Assembly: GCA_947579605.1 (NCBI GenBank)
Contig: OX388327.1
Location: forward strand, 10,155,122 to 10,219,121
DNA: 64,000 nucleotides
From: Athripsodes cinereus
Taxonomy: Eukaryota; Arthropoda; Insecta; Trichoptera; Leptoceridae
Direction: 5' to 3'
In this document: piece by piece, positions 49,332-60,427 of the stretch
Position numbering within the stretch: position 1 is the stretch's first letter
Layout of the letters: each line of letters opens with the position of its first letter
Made by a program: the position numbers and the translations under genes
Notes under the pieces: generated by a model
Seen by the model: the letters and a program-made list of their open reading frames with translations, nothing else
Database searches by the model: none
Told to the model about the DNA's origin: nothing

Positions 49332-49531
49332 NNNNNNNNNNNNNNNNNNNNNNNNNNNNNNNNNNNNNNNNNNNNNNNNNNNNNNNNNNNNNNNNNNNNN
49401 NNNNNNNNNNNNNNNNNNNNNNNNNNNNNNNNNNNNNNNNNNNNNNNNNNNNNNNNNNNNNNNNNNNNNNNNNNNNNNNNNNNNNNNNNNNNNNNNNNNN
49501 NNNNNNNNNNNNNNNNNNNNNNNNNNNNNNN
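49332..49531. other. Assembly gap, 200 N
   Basis: Exactly 200 undetermined bases, probably a fixed-length placeholder. It separates the THAP-like remnant from a LINE remnant, so linkage and distance across it are uncertain. Confidence 0.98.
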
Positions 49532-50230
49532 ATTTTTTAACTCTTTGTATTGTTCTTTAATACTTTCTGAAGCATTGGGTTTCTTTTGAAGGCTATACAT
49601 CACATTTCTCTTCTGAATCAGTTTAAGTATTTGAGGAGTTATCCAGTCATTATTATTCCTGATTCTACATCTTTTTACTTTAGTCGCCATTATTTTGCTT
49701 TCTGTAATGACTCTCGTTAAGCTTTCAAAATCAAGAGTATCCTCATTGTCCACTTTATTTTTTACCAAGTTAATAAAACAAACCCTATCAATAATTTTTT
49801 TCTCAACAATTTTCATTTTCTCTTTTGGTTTGCATAGATCGTTAATTAAGATGTTTATTATTTTATGGTCCAGGCCAGGCCAATCATCTAATTTAAGTGC
49901 GATTGAGTATCCAGTATTTTCTATAACATGATCTATAATTGTGCAGGTATCATTTGCAGTTCTTGTTGCTTGTGATCTATCAATTTTATTTGTTATATTG
50001 AAGTCATTAGCCTTAATCATGCTTTTGTATGTAAGTGCAGCAATATTGTTTTCATCCAAAAGGTCAATATTGGCATCTCCTATAAATTTTTTTTTTTTCT
50101 ATTCATTACTTCATCCATTTTATTTATAAATTCCTGAGCTGAGTCATATGTGGGTGATCTATAAAATGCGCATAATCTTATTATTTGTTTTTCAATTCTT
50201 AATTCAACAATAGTAATGTTAAATTTATCG
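49532..50230 (-). pseudogene. LINE endonuclease-domain remnant
   Basis: On the minus strand, one frame reads IIRLCAFYRSPTYDS, then GDANIDLLDENN after a frame break in an A-rich run (50086-50096). It continues as SQATRTANDTCTIIDHVI, WPGLDHKIINI and WITPQILKLIQKRN. These are the endonuclease (GDxNID, S-x-T-x-D/DH) and linker motifs of a non-LTR retrotransposon. The RT part would lie in or beyond the N gap and is not visible past it. Confidence 0.8.
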
Positions 50231-50240
50231 GTACTGTATA

Positions 50241-50305
50241 CCAGATTGTAATCTAAAGACTCTTTATATTGACGACTATAAAAGAGTCTTTAGATTACAA
50301 TCTGG
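50241..50305. repeat. Perfect 25-bp-arm hairpin
   Basis: Arms 50241-50265 and 50281-50305 are exact inverted copies with a 15-base loop. A further partial copy (aagtctttagattacaat) follows at 50316-50333. The left arm belongs to the LINE coding region, so a piece of the LINE was duplicated in inverted orientation. Confidence 0.9.
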
Positions 50306-50344
50306 TTCTTCAATCAAGTCTTTAGATTACAATATACATATAAT

Positions 50345-50600
50345 TGACGACCGGTGTGGCGCGGAGGCTAACGCACTTGCCTTTGAGTCACGAGGTCCCG
50401 GGTTCGATTCCCGGCCAGGGCAAAATGAAGAATGACCTTTTTCAGATTGTCCTGGGTCTGGGTGTTACATGTATACGTGTTTAGTGCATTGTATATGTGT
50501 ATCGCCGTGTTAGTACCCATAATACAAGATTCATATCTTAGTTTGGGACTAGCTCGGTCTGTGTGAATTGTCTATACGTGTTATGTTATGTTATATATAT
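50345..50600 (+). mobile_element. tRNA-derived SINE copy
   Basis: A third near-intact copy of the SINE at 1585-1800, with gaggtcccgggttcgattcc and a tail grading into a ttatgttatgtta run. It inserted next to the hairpin at 50241-50305. Confidence 0.9.
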
Positions 50601-52635
50601 AGCAGTACCACCTCCTCTTGTATCAGACTCTCTGCAATTGAATATTCCTGTAAATCCCTTAATATCATAAAATTTGCATTCATTTTCAAACAGCCACGTC
50701 TCAGTAAACATCATAACATCAATATATCAACATCCAAATATTCCTTCAGCATTAAGTCTATTTCGTGAAATTTGTTCCTTATACTTCTCAGATTAGCATA
50801 CAGTATGTTCACCTTACCACGTTGTATTCTCTCCATGTCAACCTTAGGAAAAGTCAAGAAAAGTCAAATACTACTGTATTTTATTCCATTTATTAAGAAG
50901 GTAGGTATGTTGTACATGGTACACACACATAATTATAATATTTTTTGTGAACTTCCTTTAGGAGTGCATGATACAGAGTTTCGATGGCTATGATTATGAG
51001 TACTCTGTTGCCAGGCTTCAAGAGATTATTATTATTATAAGATACCCGATACTTTTTTATTCGGTACACTCAATCCATAATCGATACTTCTCGTAGCATT
51101 TTCTATGACTTTGATTATTTTACTCATAGAAAATTAGACTTATAAGATTTTATCTATGGTTTTCACTCACCTATACCAGGCCCTTCAAGCTGCCATACAA
51201 AATTAAAATCTATGGAGAATGCAATACTTACTGAGGGAGTGAGGGGTTCTGGTAGATGGCGTTAGTATACATATTAATTTTTCTAGGTAAGTACTTTTTT
51301 CCTAGAATCATTATTGTCTATTGCGAAAATTTTCAAAGAACGAATTCAACTATGGTTAGGTTTTTCAGTTTCCATGGTTTTATGACTACCATTTTGTTAT
51401 TTTTCACAAGTGTCAAGATATCACGCATTTGCATTTAATAACATTTTTTTGATGAAAATGCCGTTTTTTTTCGTATTAAATAGTAATATTATTCTTGAAG
51501 AAAATACACATAATTAAAACAATGAGGCGATACAGAACACAGGTGTGTAAAACATAATAATATACATACATGACTTTCCATATTAAGTTGAAATAGATTT
51601 CTGTGAGTTTTTTGTTAGTTTATATTAGTTTTAAATTGGAAAATAATATGATGTTATTATTGTTTCAGATCTATGGAATATAGACAGAATATTTATTATG
51701 TCGAATTGTTGACAAGGCAGCTAAAACTTATATTGTTGCGGACATGGAAGTACTTAGAAAAAGTCCACGTGCGTCGTTACAAGATTTTGTGATTCTGCAT
51801 CAATTAAAAGTAAATCTCTATATTTTCTTTCATTCATATTATCTAAATTTGTTCGATGATTTTTCAACCACAAATGATTTTTCCTTTCACAAATTATGAT
51901 GAAAAGATGTTTAATAAACAATATTCTCAACATAATATTTTTTTCAATAGTTTCCTATTCTATAGTTCATTTCCTTGATATAACATGTTGAATGTGAATA
52001 AGAAACTTAAAATATCCAATAATATTTAGATTTATTAATGAAGATGGTTCAATTTTGTCATGTTCTTAGCCATATTTATACAAATACATAGTTAACTTTG
52101 GTATAAATATTGTTTTAGGTTGGTATAAGACATACCATATTGGTATAAATATGGTATGTCTTGTAGTTTTATTCACGTTCAGTAAAAATAAGGAGAATAT
52201 GTCGCAGACTTTCATGTGCTTTATAATTTACAGTTATTGAAGTGTTTTTGGGTGTGCCATGTTGTTTTCTTGTTTCTTGAAATTTCACGACGCCATTATG
52301 GTGTGGTGACATGTTAGGAAACAAGATTACAACAACACGACACATCCAAAGAGCTTCAATATCTACAAAATTTGAAATTTCCCGCCTACAGCGAAAGCGA
52401 AACTCAGCTGTGCGTACCCCACACAGAGATGGGGCTTTCCCTGTGAACTTCCATAGAACGATTTATTTGTATGCAGCTTGGCTTCTATACTTTAGTATAT
52501 TTATTATTCTATGACCTATACTTCGTGTATTTATTATTCTGTGGTTGTACGGCTGGCCGATTTGAGCGAACGAAATATAATTAAAGCTGTGATATATTTA
52601 TATGATGTTCATGACAAAATAAAGAAAATGAAAAT
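50601..52635. other. Region upstream of POLDIP2, no clear gene
   Basis: AT-rich sequence with a hairpin at 52127-52162. An exon-like ORF at 51744-51809 (MEVLRKSPRASLQDFVILHQ, then a gtaaat donor) was seen but could not be linked to any family or neighbouring exon. The part just before 52636 is presumably the POLDIP2 promoter and 5' UTR. Confidence 0.45.
52127..52162. repeat. Short hairpin
   Basis: Perfect 13-base arms, aagacataccata and tatggtatgtctt, around a 10-base loop (52140-52149). Confidence 0.7.
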
Positions 52636-54482
52636 ATGGAGATTATATCCAAATGTTTATTTAATGGCATCACCAGATCAATCACTAAACGCGTACTCTT
52701 CACTCAGATAGTAAACTATGCAAGGTAAGTGATTATTAAATTAACAACGTTGATTAATGTTTCGTAACATTTTTACATTACACGACGTTTTATAAATATC
52801 TAGTATTTCTGTTAAAATAATTTGATGACTTACTGGAATTGTTACGATGTGTTTTATTAACGTAGGTCTGGAACTTAGAATTGATAGTACATGCACTGAT
52901 TACTTCCTTTACGGGCATACCTACCTCAATAGAAGAAATTTCGATCTTTTTTTCTGACCTGATTGCTTCGTCATATCGTGAAGAAATTTTGTGTTATTGT
53001 ATGCACACACAGTATTCACATAAGCAATAATACATACCATGTATTGCCAATTAATTCATGTTATATTTGTGCCAAAATATTTTGAACTATATAATGTAAC
53101 TATTGAATGTCATTTATTTCCTACCCTTATTTGATATATTTAGTTGATGATATTTCACACTCGTAATAACGAATTATAATTATGTAAATTTGTTATAATT
53201 CAAATATATGACAAAGAGAAAGTACATAATGACGATTTTTAGTAAAATTGAAAATAGGTATATATGAATAAAAATAGTATTGTTGTTTTCCTTAGGAACT
53301 TTTTCGCATCTCCTGGACTTGCCTAAATGTGAATGTTTCTGGTCAATTTTATGTAGCTGTATAAATAGCATATAATTACATGAACATAAGTAGGAAATTC
53401 ATAAGTCTATTATGACGCATCCAGCTTACCTGAAATATTACCATCGTTTCTTGTGTGCATGTTGCAAGTACATTATATTTCGGATATCCGTTTAAAAAAA
53501 GAATCGCAAATTTTTGTCAAAACAAAACAATGTTTATTCAACTTGATATAATTTGCATTTGATAGAAGGTTACAGCTTTGACCAATAATAATGACCTGCA
53601 ATCATCTCCCACAGCAATAGGGCAGATTGAGGAATGACCTTTTTCAAGTTGTCTTGGGTCTGGGTGTATACGTTTTTAGTGCATTGTATATTATATATGT
53701 ATATCATTGTGTTAGTGCCCATAACACAAGATTCATTCTAAGTTTGGGACTAGCTCGATCTGTGTGAATTATCTATACATGTTATGTTAATTTCATGTCT
53801 ATATACATATGAGAAGAAAATGTAGTTAGGTTTAAAAACTGAATGATCATACTGAAAAACAATATACTATACTATACTATACCCTCACGCCGTGTCCCAA
53901 GTGGGGTAGGCAGAGAGAACGGAACGCCAAAAACAATATTTCTTAATATATTAGGTAAAAAATATGTGTCGCCGAGTTTCAAAATCCACTATAACACATA
54001 CAAGTGAATGTGGTATAGCGGATTTCAAAACTCGACAACACATATCTACACTGTGTCAGACATATTTCAATATGTCATTAGAAAGAGCATAATGAGAACT
54101 AGAATAGTATGTTCTTCATGGTTTAGTTTCACCAGGTGTATATAGTTTTATGTTGTGCGTGATAACATTGAGTGTTTGCATAACACACAGGTTGGCTGAA
54201 GTAGGAGTCCTACAGCAGCCCAACGTCACTGGGAAATATGAAACGGGTCAGTTGATCCTGCATAAAGTATTTGGCTACAGAGGTGTGGTGCTCTTTCCGT
54301 GGTCCGCTCGAGTGTACGACAGAGATGCCGTCAATAAAAAAAATGAAAATACACAAGAGAAGAACGGAGAGGAGAGCAGCAGTAGTAGCAGTACCGGTAC
54401 ATCTAGTGTGGGGAAGGAGGTGAAAGGGAAAACTCATACTTTCTACCAAGTCCTCATTGACTCTAGAGATGCTCCTTTCATT
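52636..54482 (+). CDS. POLDIP2: POLDIP2 orthologue, 5' part (two exons)
   Basis: Exons 52636-52724 and 54191-54482 join in phase (a split Arg codon) to give 127 residues. Residues 1-30 (MEIISKCLFNGITRSITKRV onward) are basic and amphipathic, like a mitochondrial targeting peptide. Then come RLAEVGVLQQPNVTGKYETG, FGYRGVVLFPWSARVYDRD and KGKTHTFYQVLIDSRDAPFI, the YccV-like (hemimethylated-DNA-binding type) domain. POLDIP2 interacts with DNA polymerase delta p50 and PCNA and also acts in mitochondria. A Ser-rich insert (EESSSSSSTGTSS) sits where the human protein has a short loop. The donor after exon 2 is strong (gtaagt), but the rest, including the C-terminal ApaG/DUF525 domain, is not found before 64000. 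The next intron is at least 9.5 kb or the assembly breaks the gene. Confidence 0.88.
53622..53796 (+). mobile_element. 5'-truncated SINE copy in POLDIP2 intron 1
   Basis: It has the SINE body (gaggaatgacctttttcaag, ttgggtctgggtg, ttgggactagctcgatctgt) but lacks the tRNA-like head. Confidence 0.8.
53866..53930 (-). mobile_element. LINE 3' tail fragment
   Basis: Reads as the complement of the 3' tail seen at 60900-60946: accctcacgccgtgtcccaa followed by gtggggtaggcagag. A sister copy with the same orientation is at 6408-6462. Only the extreme 3' end is present, typical of aborted LINE insertion. Confidence 0.65.
53961..54045. repeat. MITE-like hairpin; related half-copy at 62995
   Basis: Imperfect inverted arms share atgtgtcgccgagtt and aactcgacaacacat, with atccactata matching tatagcggat. 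A single arm of similar sequence (tgtgtcgctgagttacgaaa) is at about 62999-63031. This points to a dispersed family. Confidence 0.65.
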
Positions 54483-54631
54483 GTAAGTAAATATTACACT
54501 TCACTATACGAGCATATCCACATCACATAGATCTTATATCACTAACACACTCTACTATATGTTAAACAAATGGACATGTAAACCAAATGGGTTTTGAAAT
54601 GTGTTTATCTGAAAGAAAATATCTAAAAAAA

Positions 54632-57172
54632 GTGTGTACAACCCTGTGTTGACTTAGAGAAATTGGTGTGCATGTATGAGTAATTGTGTGAATGTAGAAT
54701 AAGTAAAAGTGTGTACAACCCTGTGTTGACTTAGAGAAATTGGTGTGCATGTATGAGTAATTGTGTGAATGTAGAATAAGTAAAAGTGTGTACAACCCTG
54801 TGTTGACTTAGAGAAATTGGTGTGCATGTATGAGTAATTGTGTGAATGTAGAATAAGTAAAAGTGTGTACAACCCTGTGTTGACTTAGAGAAATTGGTGT
54901 GCATGTATGAGTAATTGTGTGAATGTAGAATAAGTAAAAGTGTGTACAACCCTGTGTTGACTTAGAGAAATTGGTGTGCATGTATGAGTAATTGTGTGAA
55001 TGTAGAATAAGTAAAAGTGTGTACAACCCTGTGTTGACTTAGAGAAATTGGTGTGCATGTATGAGTAATTGTGTGAATGTAGAATAAGTAAAAGTGTGTA
55101 CAACCCTGTGTTGACTTAGAGAAATTGGTGTGCATGTATGAGTAATTGTGTGAATGTAGAATAAGTAAAAGTGTGTACAACCCTGTGTTGACTTAGAGAA
55201 ATTGGTGTGCATGTATGAGTAATTGTGTGAATGTAGAATAAGTAAAAGTGTGTACAACCCTGTGTTGACTTAGAGAAATTGGTGTGCATGTATGAGTAAT
55301 TGTGTGAATGTAGAATAAGTAAAAGTGTGTACAACCCTGTGTTGACTTAGAGAAATTGGTGTGCATGTATGAGTAATTGTGTGAATGTAGAATAAGTAAA
55401 AGTGTGTACAACCCTGTGTTGACTTAGAGAAATTGGTGTGCATGTATGAGTAATTGTGTGAATGTAGAATAAGTAAAAGTGTGTACAACCCTGTGTTGAC
55501 TTAGAGAAATTGGTGTGCATGTATGAGTAATTGTGTGAATGTAGAATAAGTAAAAGTGTGTACAACCCTGTGTTGACTTAGAGAAATTGGTGTGCATGTA
55601 TGAGTAATTGTGTGAATGTAGAATAAGTAAAAGTGTGTACAACCCTGTGTTGACTTAGAGAAATTGGTGTGCATGTATGAGTAATTGTGTGAATGTAGAA
55701 TAAGTAAAAGTGTGTACAACCCTGTGTTGACTTAGAGAAATTGGTGTGCATGTATGAGTAATTGTGTGAATGTAGAATAAGTAAAAGTGTGTACAACCCT
55801 GTGTTGACTTAGAGAAATTGGTGTGCATGTATGAGTAATTGTGTGAATGTAGAATAAGTAAAAGTGTGTACAACCCTGTGTTGACTTAGAGAAATTGGTG
55901 TGCATGTATGAGTAATTGTGTGAATGTAGAATAAGTAAAAGTGTGTACAACCCTGTGTTGACTTAGAGAAATTGGTGTGCATGTATGAGTAATTGTGTGA
56001 ATGTAGAATAAGTAAAAGTGTGTACAACCCTGTGTTGACTTAGAGAAATTGGTGTGCATGTATGAGTAATTGTGTGAATGTAGAATAAGTAAAAGTGTGT
56101 ACAACCCTGTGTTGACTTAGAGAAATTGGTGTGCATGTATGAGTAATTGTGTGAATGTAGAATAAGTAAAAGTGTGTACAACCCTGTGTTGACTTAGAGA
56201 AATTGGTGTGCATGTATGAGTAATTGTGTGAATGTAGAATAAGTAAAAGTGTGTACAACCCTGTGTTGACTTAGAGAAATTGGTGTGCATGTATGAGTAA
56301 TTGTGTGAATGTAGAATAAGTAAAAGTGTGTACAACCCTGTGTTGACTTAGAGAAATTGGTGTGCATGTATGAGTAATTGTGTGAATGTAGAATAAGTAA
56401 AAGTGTGTACAACCCTGTGTTGACTTAGAGAAATTGGTGTGCATGTATGAGTAATTGTGTGAATGTAGAATAAGTAAAAGTGTGTACAACCCTGTGTTGA
56501 CTTAGAGAAATTGGTGTGCATGTATGAGTAATTGTGTGAATGTAGAATAAGTAAAAGTGTGTACAACCCTGTGTTGACTTAGAGAAATTGGTGTGCATGT
56601 ATGAGTAATTGTGTGAATGTAGAATAAGTAAAAGTGTGTACAACCCTGTGTTGACTTAGAGAAATTGGTGTGCATGTATGAGTAATTGTGTGAATGTAGA
56701 ATAAGTAAAAGTGTGTACAACCCTGTGTTGACTTAGAGAAATTGGTGTGCATGTATGAGTAATTGTGTGAATGTAGAATAAGTAAAAGTGTGTACAACCC
56801 TGTGTTGACTTAGAGAAATTGGTGTGCATGTATGAGTAATTGTGTGAATGTAGAATAAGTAAAAGTGTGTACAACCCTGTGTTGACTTAGAGAAATTGGT
56901 GTGCATGTATGAGTAATTGTGTGAATGTAGAATAAGTAAAAGTGTGTACAACCCTGTGTTGACTTAGAGAAATTGGTGTGCATGTATGAGTAATTGTGTG
57001 AATGTAGAATAAGTAAAAGTGTGTACAACCCTGTGTTGACTTAGAGAAATTGGTGTGCATGTATGAGTAATTGTGTGAATGTAGAATAAGTAAAAGTGTG
57101 TACAACCCTGTGTTGACTTAGAGAAATTGGTGTGCATGTATGAGTAATTGTGTGAATGTAGAATAAGTAAAA
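54632..57172. repeat. 77-bp minisatellite x33 in POLDIP2 intron 2
   Basis: Thirty-three head-to-tail units of 77 bases start with gtgtgtacaaccctgtgttg. The marker falls every 77 bases from 54632 to 57096, and every unit I compared is identical. The repeated 72-codon minus-strand frames are only an effect of the array. The plus strand of the unit reads like the C-terminal coding end of a LINE (CACMSNCVNVE), as explained in the findings. It directly abuts a LINE tail at 57173-57245. Confidence 0.97.
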
Positions 57173-57245
57173 GAAGTGTGCAAGGATAGATGACTGTGGT
57201 GTTGTGTTCTGTCTGCCTACCCAGCTCGGGATACGGGATATTAGA
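57173..57245 (+). mobile_element. LINE C-terminal tail continuing from the array
   Basis: The sequence after the last 77-base unit reads VCKDR, a stop, then VLSAYPARDTGY. This continues the LINE C-terminal pattern (VCRDR...SAYP) whose preceding part makes up the repeat unit. It shows the array expanded within a LINE insertion. Confidence 0.75.
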
Positions 57246-60160
57246 TACACAACATTGATGTTACTGGTATAAATTGTGAATAGTTCAGGAATTAGATGAC
57301 GCACATTTATATCTATGTTGGGTATTTTTTTGGATAGGTCCTGCGTTTGTCTCTAAAATTTCACTTGACAAATCTTGTCATCAGATATAATATGAAATAT
57401 AGTACCTATATATATATATTATAAAGTAGTGATGTATTAAAAAGTATGTGACTGAGCTGATTACACTGGCTGTGCAATGTCAATGAGACTATAAAACCTT
57501 TTATAGTTGTTTAGGCTATTTAGTGATATAACATGAATGGAAAACCAATGGTTTGTTTAATATTTTTGAATTGATGAATATTTTCGCTATACGACACATA
57601 CAATTAAAGTAAGTGATGCTGTAATTTAAATATTTATATTTTAGTCTATGGTATTTGATTTGAGTGTGGTATTTGTAAAAAATACCCCGAGTGTTTGATA
57701 AAATTTTGTATGTATTTATTATATTAGCAGTTTACTTCATAAATCCAAATAATAGAAGATTTCAATTCATTGTCATTGAATAAGCCAAATAGAAGATGAA
57801 TTTAGATAAATATGTGGATTATGAATGCCCAACAGTTAATATTAATTATTGCAATATAAATTTATGTAGATAAATACAAACTTTTTGAGTTTTACTAAAT
57901 ATATATAATAATAGGTACAGTTAGCTGATTTTGGGCTACAAAGTCATTGTCTAACCAATTTTTCTACATGCTGTATTGTTATTTATGTACTATGTCTTAG
58001 TATAAACAATATTATGTTCCTTAAATATGATTCTATACAAAGCGACTTTTATTAAGGAAAGATTGAGTGTTGAGTGCTACTGTTGAAAGGAGGACTATTA
58101 GAGAAAATAATATATTTAGAAGTTTTACAAGATTACTATGTACATATTATACCTATTTATTATGTTAATATGTGTACCCACTTGTATATTAATATTGTAA
58201 CTCTATGTATCTATTTATATGAATACTTTTATATTTTAGAAGGGTGCTCCTGCGTCTGTAAAGCAGTAATAATATATATTATGTGTTGTCATATTATTTT
58301 TTATAATTATTATATTGTCTCATATTATAAAGTGATCTCTAATAATTTTATTTCCATACATGCCACCAACGACATGCGTCCTGAATGGAAAAAAAAGGTA
58401 AAACTCCCGCCGAAACAACTGTGTGGTTGTTGTTGTTATTTGTCCATGTGGCACCTCATGTCGTACTACTACCACCACTACCACTACTATAGCATCAGAA
58501 TATCTAATTAATCGTTAATTAATAATAATAATGTAACAACGTACCATATACCATTATTGTGTGGTAACAAGTTGCAGTAACGAAACGCAGGTGCCCTCTA
58601 CAACTACACAGATATTGTGGCACCCACCCCACTTCATTATTCATTTTGTAAACACATTAATCTAATCACATAATTCCATCACATAAACATAAATTTATAT
58701 ATAGAGATAGAGAGAGTTGTTTTTACATAAACCTGCGTGATTTAATTAACCATTACACGATTATTTACCTACCTGTTAGCTACCTTAGGTAGTAACTGTG
58801 TTATTGTGTGTTTAAGTGACATCCATTTACTATGATTAATAATTATGTTTGCATATTATGAAGCATGACAAGCGCAATGTGCTCACTTATAAAAAGTTTA
58901 TTACTTCCATTACATATTAGGTTTGTGAAGGATTCATTAGACCATTTATTGCAGTACATTATTCAGTATCTTTAACTAAATATCCGCCGTTAATATTCAT
59001 GGAAATGATTAGCTATACAAAAATAATAAGTGTCTTAGAATTACACAGAGAATGTGTTATATAGGTATATGCAGAATACATAATGGGAAGTAGTATTTTC
59101 TTAAAATAGATTTTACCTAAAAGAGGTAAAGGGATAAAAATATAACACTTGTACTTGTTGAAAACGGTTAAAACATTTTACTGGATCTGGAGGAAGGGTG
59201 TCCGAATACTTACAAATTGACTTAGGCTGGTTTAGGTGTGATATAAAAAATAAATAAGAATAAAAAAGCATGAGTATTACGCAGCTTACAGGGCCTTAGT
59301 CCAGTGTGCTAATAATAAATGGCTTGAGGCTGTTTTCGGCTGTGTCATATGATTTACTAGGCTACTGTAGTTACATAGATGTTGTTATTCATTACTTTGA
59401 AATGGATTTTATTTATAAACAGAGCTTTTTTATTAAACTTGATTCACAGAACAACATTTCAGTTGAGAATTCCATACGAGATTCATCAAACTTTGTTTAT
59501 AAATAACTCCTTAATTATATAATTATCATTTCACATACTTCAAAATAAATTATTGCAATGACACGGACATAAAAGATTACTTTTAAAAAGATAAAAATCA
59601 AACTTAATATGATCACCAAGAAATTTGTAGAAATATTAAATATAAGAACATTATAAAATAATATATAAAACTTTGTTTTGTGATATTTGTGAATATAAAT
59701 AAAAATAGAATTGATCTAAACTATGCAACATAAAATTTCACAATGTAAATAAAAATAGCCTTGAACTATTTGATATACCTACACATTAATGTATTTACAG
59801 ATGAGGATGTTGTATCTATTTATTATACATGGGGTGTATTAGTTAAATGTTTCCAGTTGCAATACTTTATATAATTATGTGAAATATTCTGTTATTGATA
59901 AGCATTATTATGTTAGATAAGGTTAGGTGTTATGTAATATCATTTCACTCTCATGTAATTAATTGTCTGTATTGATAATGTCATATCACCTTGTCGTTAT
60001 TTAGGTTCATTGTGTTGTTACCGTTATCTTTTAAGACTTCATCATTGGTGTTTGCTTTTCATTTCATTCATATTGTTGTGTTTACAATAAATACCTCCCG
60101 CTTCAGACAGGGCATGTAAGAAATATTCATTCACTTCTAAGGAAATTGTTTAAAAGATTT
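57246..60160. other. AT-rich stretch, no gene seen
   Basis: If POLDIP2 continues, this is intron. I looked for the next POLDIP2 exon (a block like QTEAVTFL...LYAIPGLDYV) and did not find it. The ORF at 58074-58511 is low-complexity Tyr/Ile-rich translation of AT-rich DNA. Confidence 0.5.
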
Positions 60161-60427
60161 TTATTTTACATTTTGTTGATCATGCAGGTCGTCTTTAGCA
60201 TTTAACTCTTCCATATATCGATTGATGTTATCCAGTAACATTTCTTTGTCTTCTGCCCTTGGATATACCCTGCAGAATACATTTAGATGACCTTTTTTCT
60301 CCGGATTTGATGATGTGGCCAATACGCGTTTATTCGGGGGTCTGATGTCATATGTGATGAGAGATTGGTTTGTCCTGGAGTGAATCTCTTCATTGCTTTT
60401 GAACATCAAGGTTTCCTTTTCAATACC
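60161..60427 (-). CDS. Terminal exon of an unrecognised gene
   Basis: A minus-strand open segment follows an acceptor (attacatag) and ends in a stop, giving 88 residues. It begins GIEKETLMFKSNEEIHSRTN and includes GHLNVFCRVYPRAEDKEMLL and a charged tail (DDLHDQQNVK). Composition, charge and a helical segment (DKEMLLDNINRYMEELNAKD) look like real protein, not noise. An AATAAA on the minus strand overlaps the stop codon, so the 3' UTR would be very short. I do not recognise the family, and upstream exons should lie at higher coordinates but were not identified. The gene would be nested antisense in POLDIP2 if that gene extends this far. Confidence 0.5.
   Translation of the reverse strand, partial: GIEKETLMFKSNEEIHSRTNQSLITYDIRPPNKRVLATSSNPEKKGHLNVFCRVYPRAEDKEMLLDNINRYMEELNAKDDLHDQQNVK

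Noticed and set aside
49167..50059. Open frames spanning the N gap on both strands
   Set aside because: They are continuous only because N was read as any residue; sequence either side belongs to different elements.
51744..51809. Possible short coding exon starting MEVLRKSPRASLQDF
   Set aside because: It has a usable donor-like gtaaat, but I found no family similarity and no partner exon.
54632..57172. CRISPR-like array
   Set aside because: The units are contiguous with no unique spacers, and the DNA is clearly eukaryotic.
54562..57304. Dozens of identical 72-codon minus-strand frames
   Set aside because: They are the reverse reading of the 77-bp array; the real coding relation of the unit is on the plus strand, as decayed LINE sequence.
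58074..58511. 145-codon Tyr/Ile/Cys-rich open frame
   Set aside because: Composition reflects AT-rich DNA; there are no domains, and it does not match the missing POLDIP2 part.
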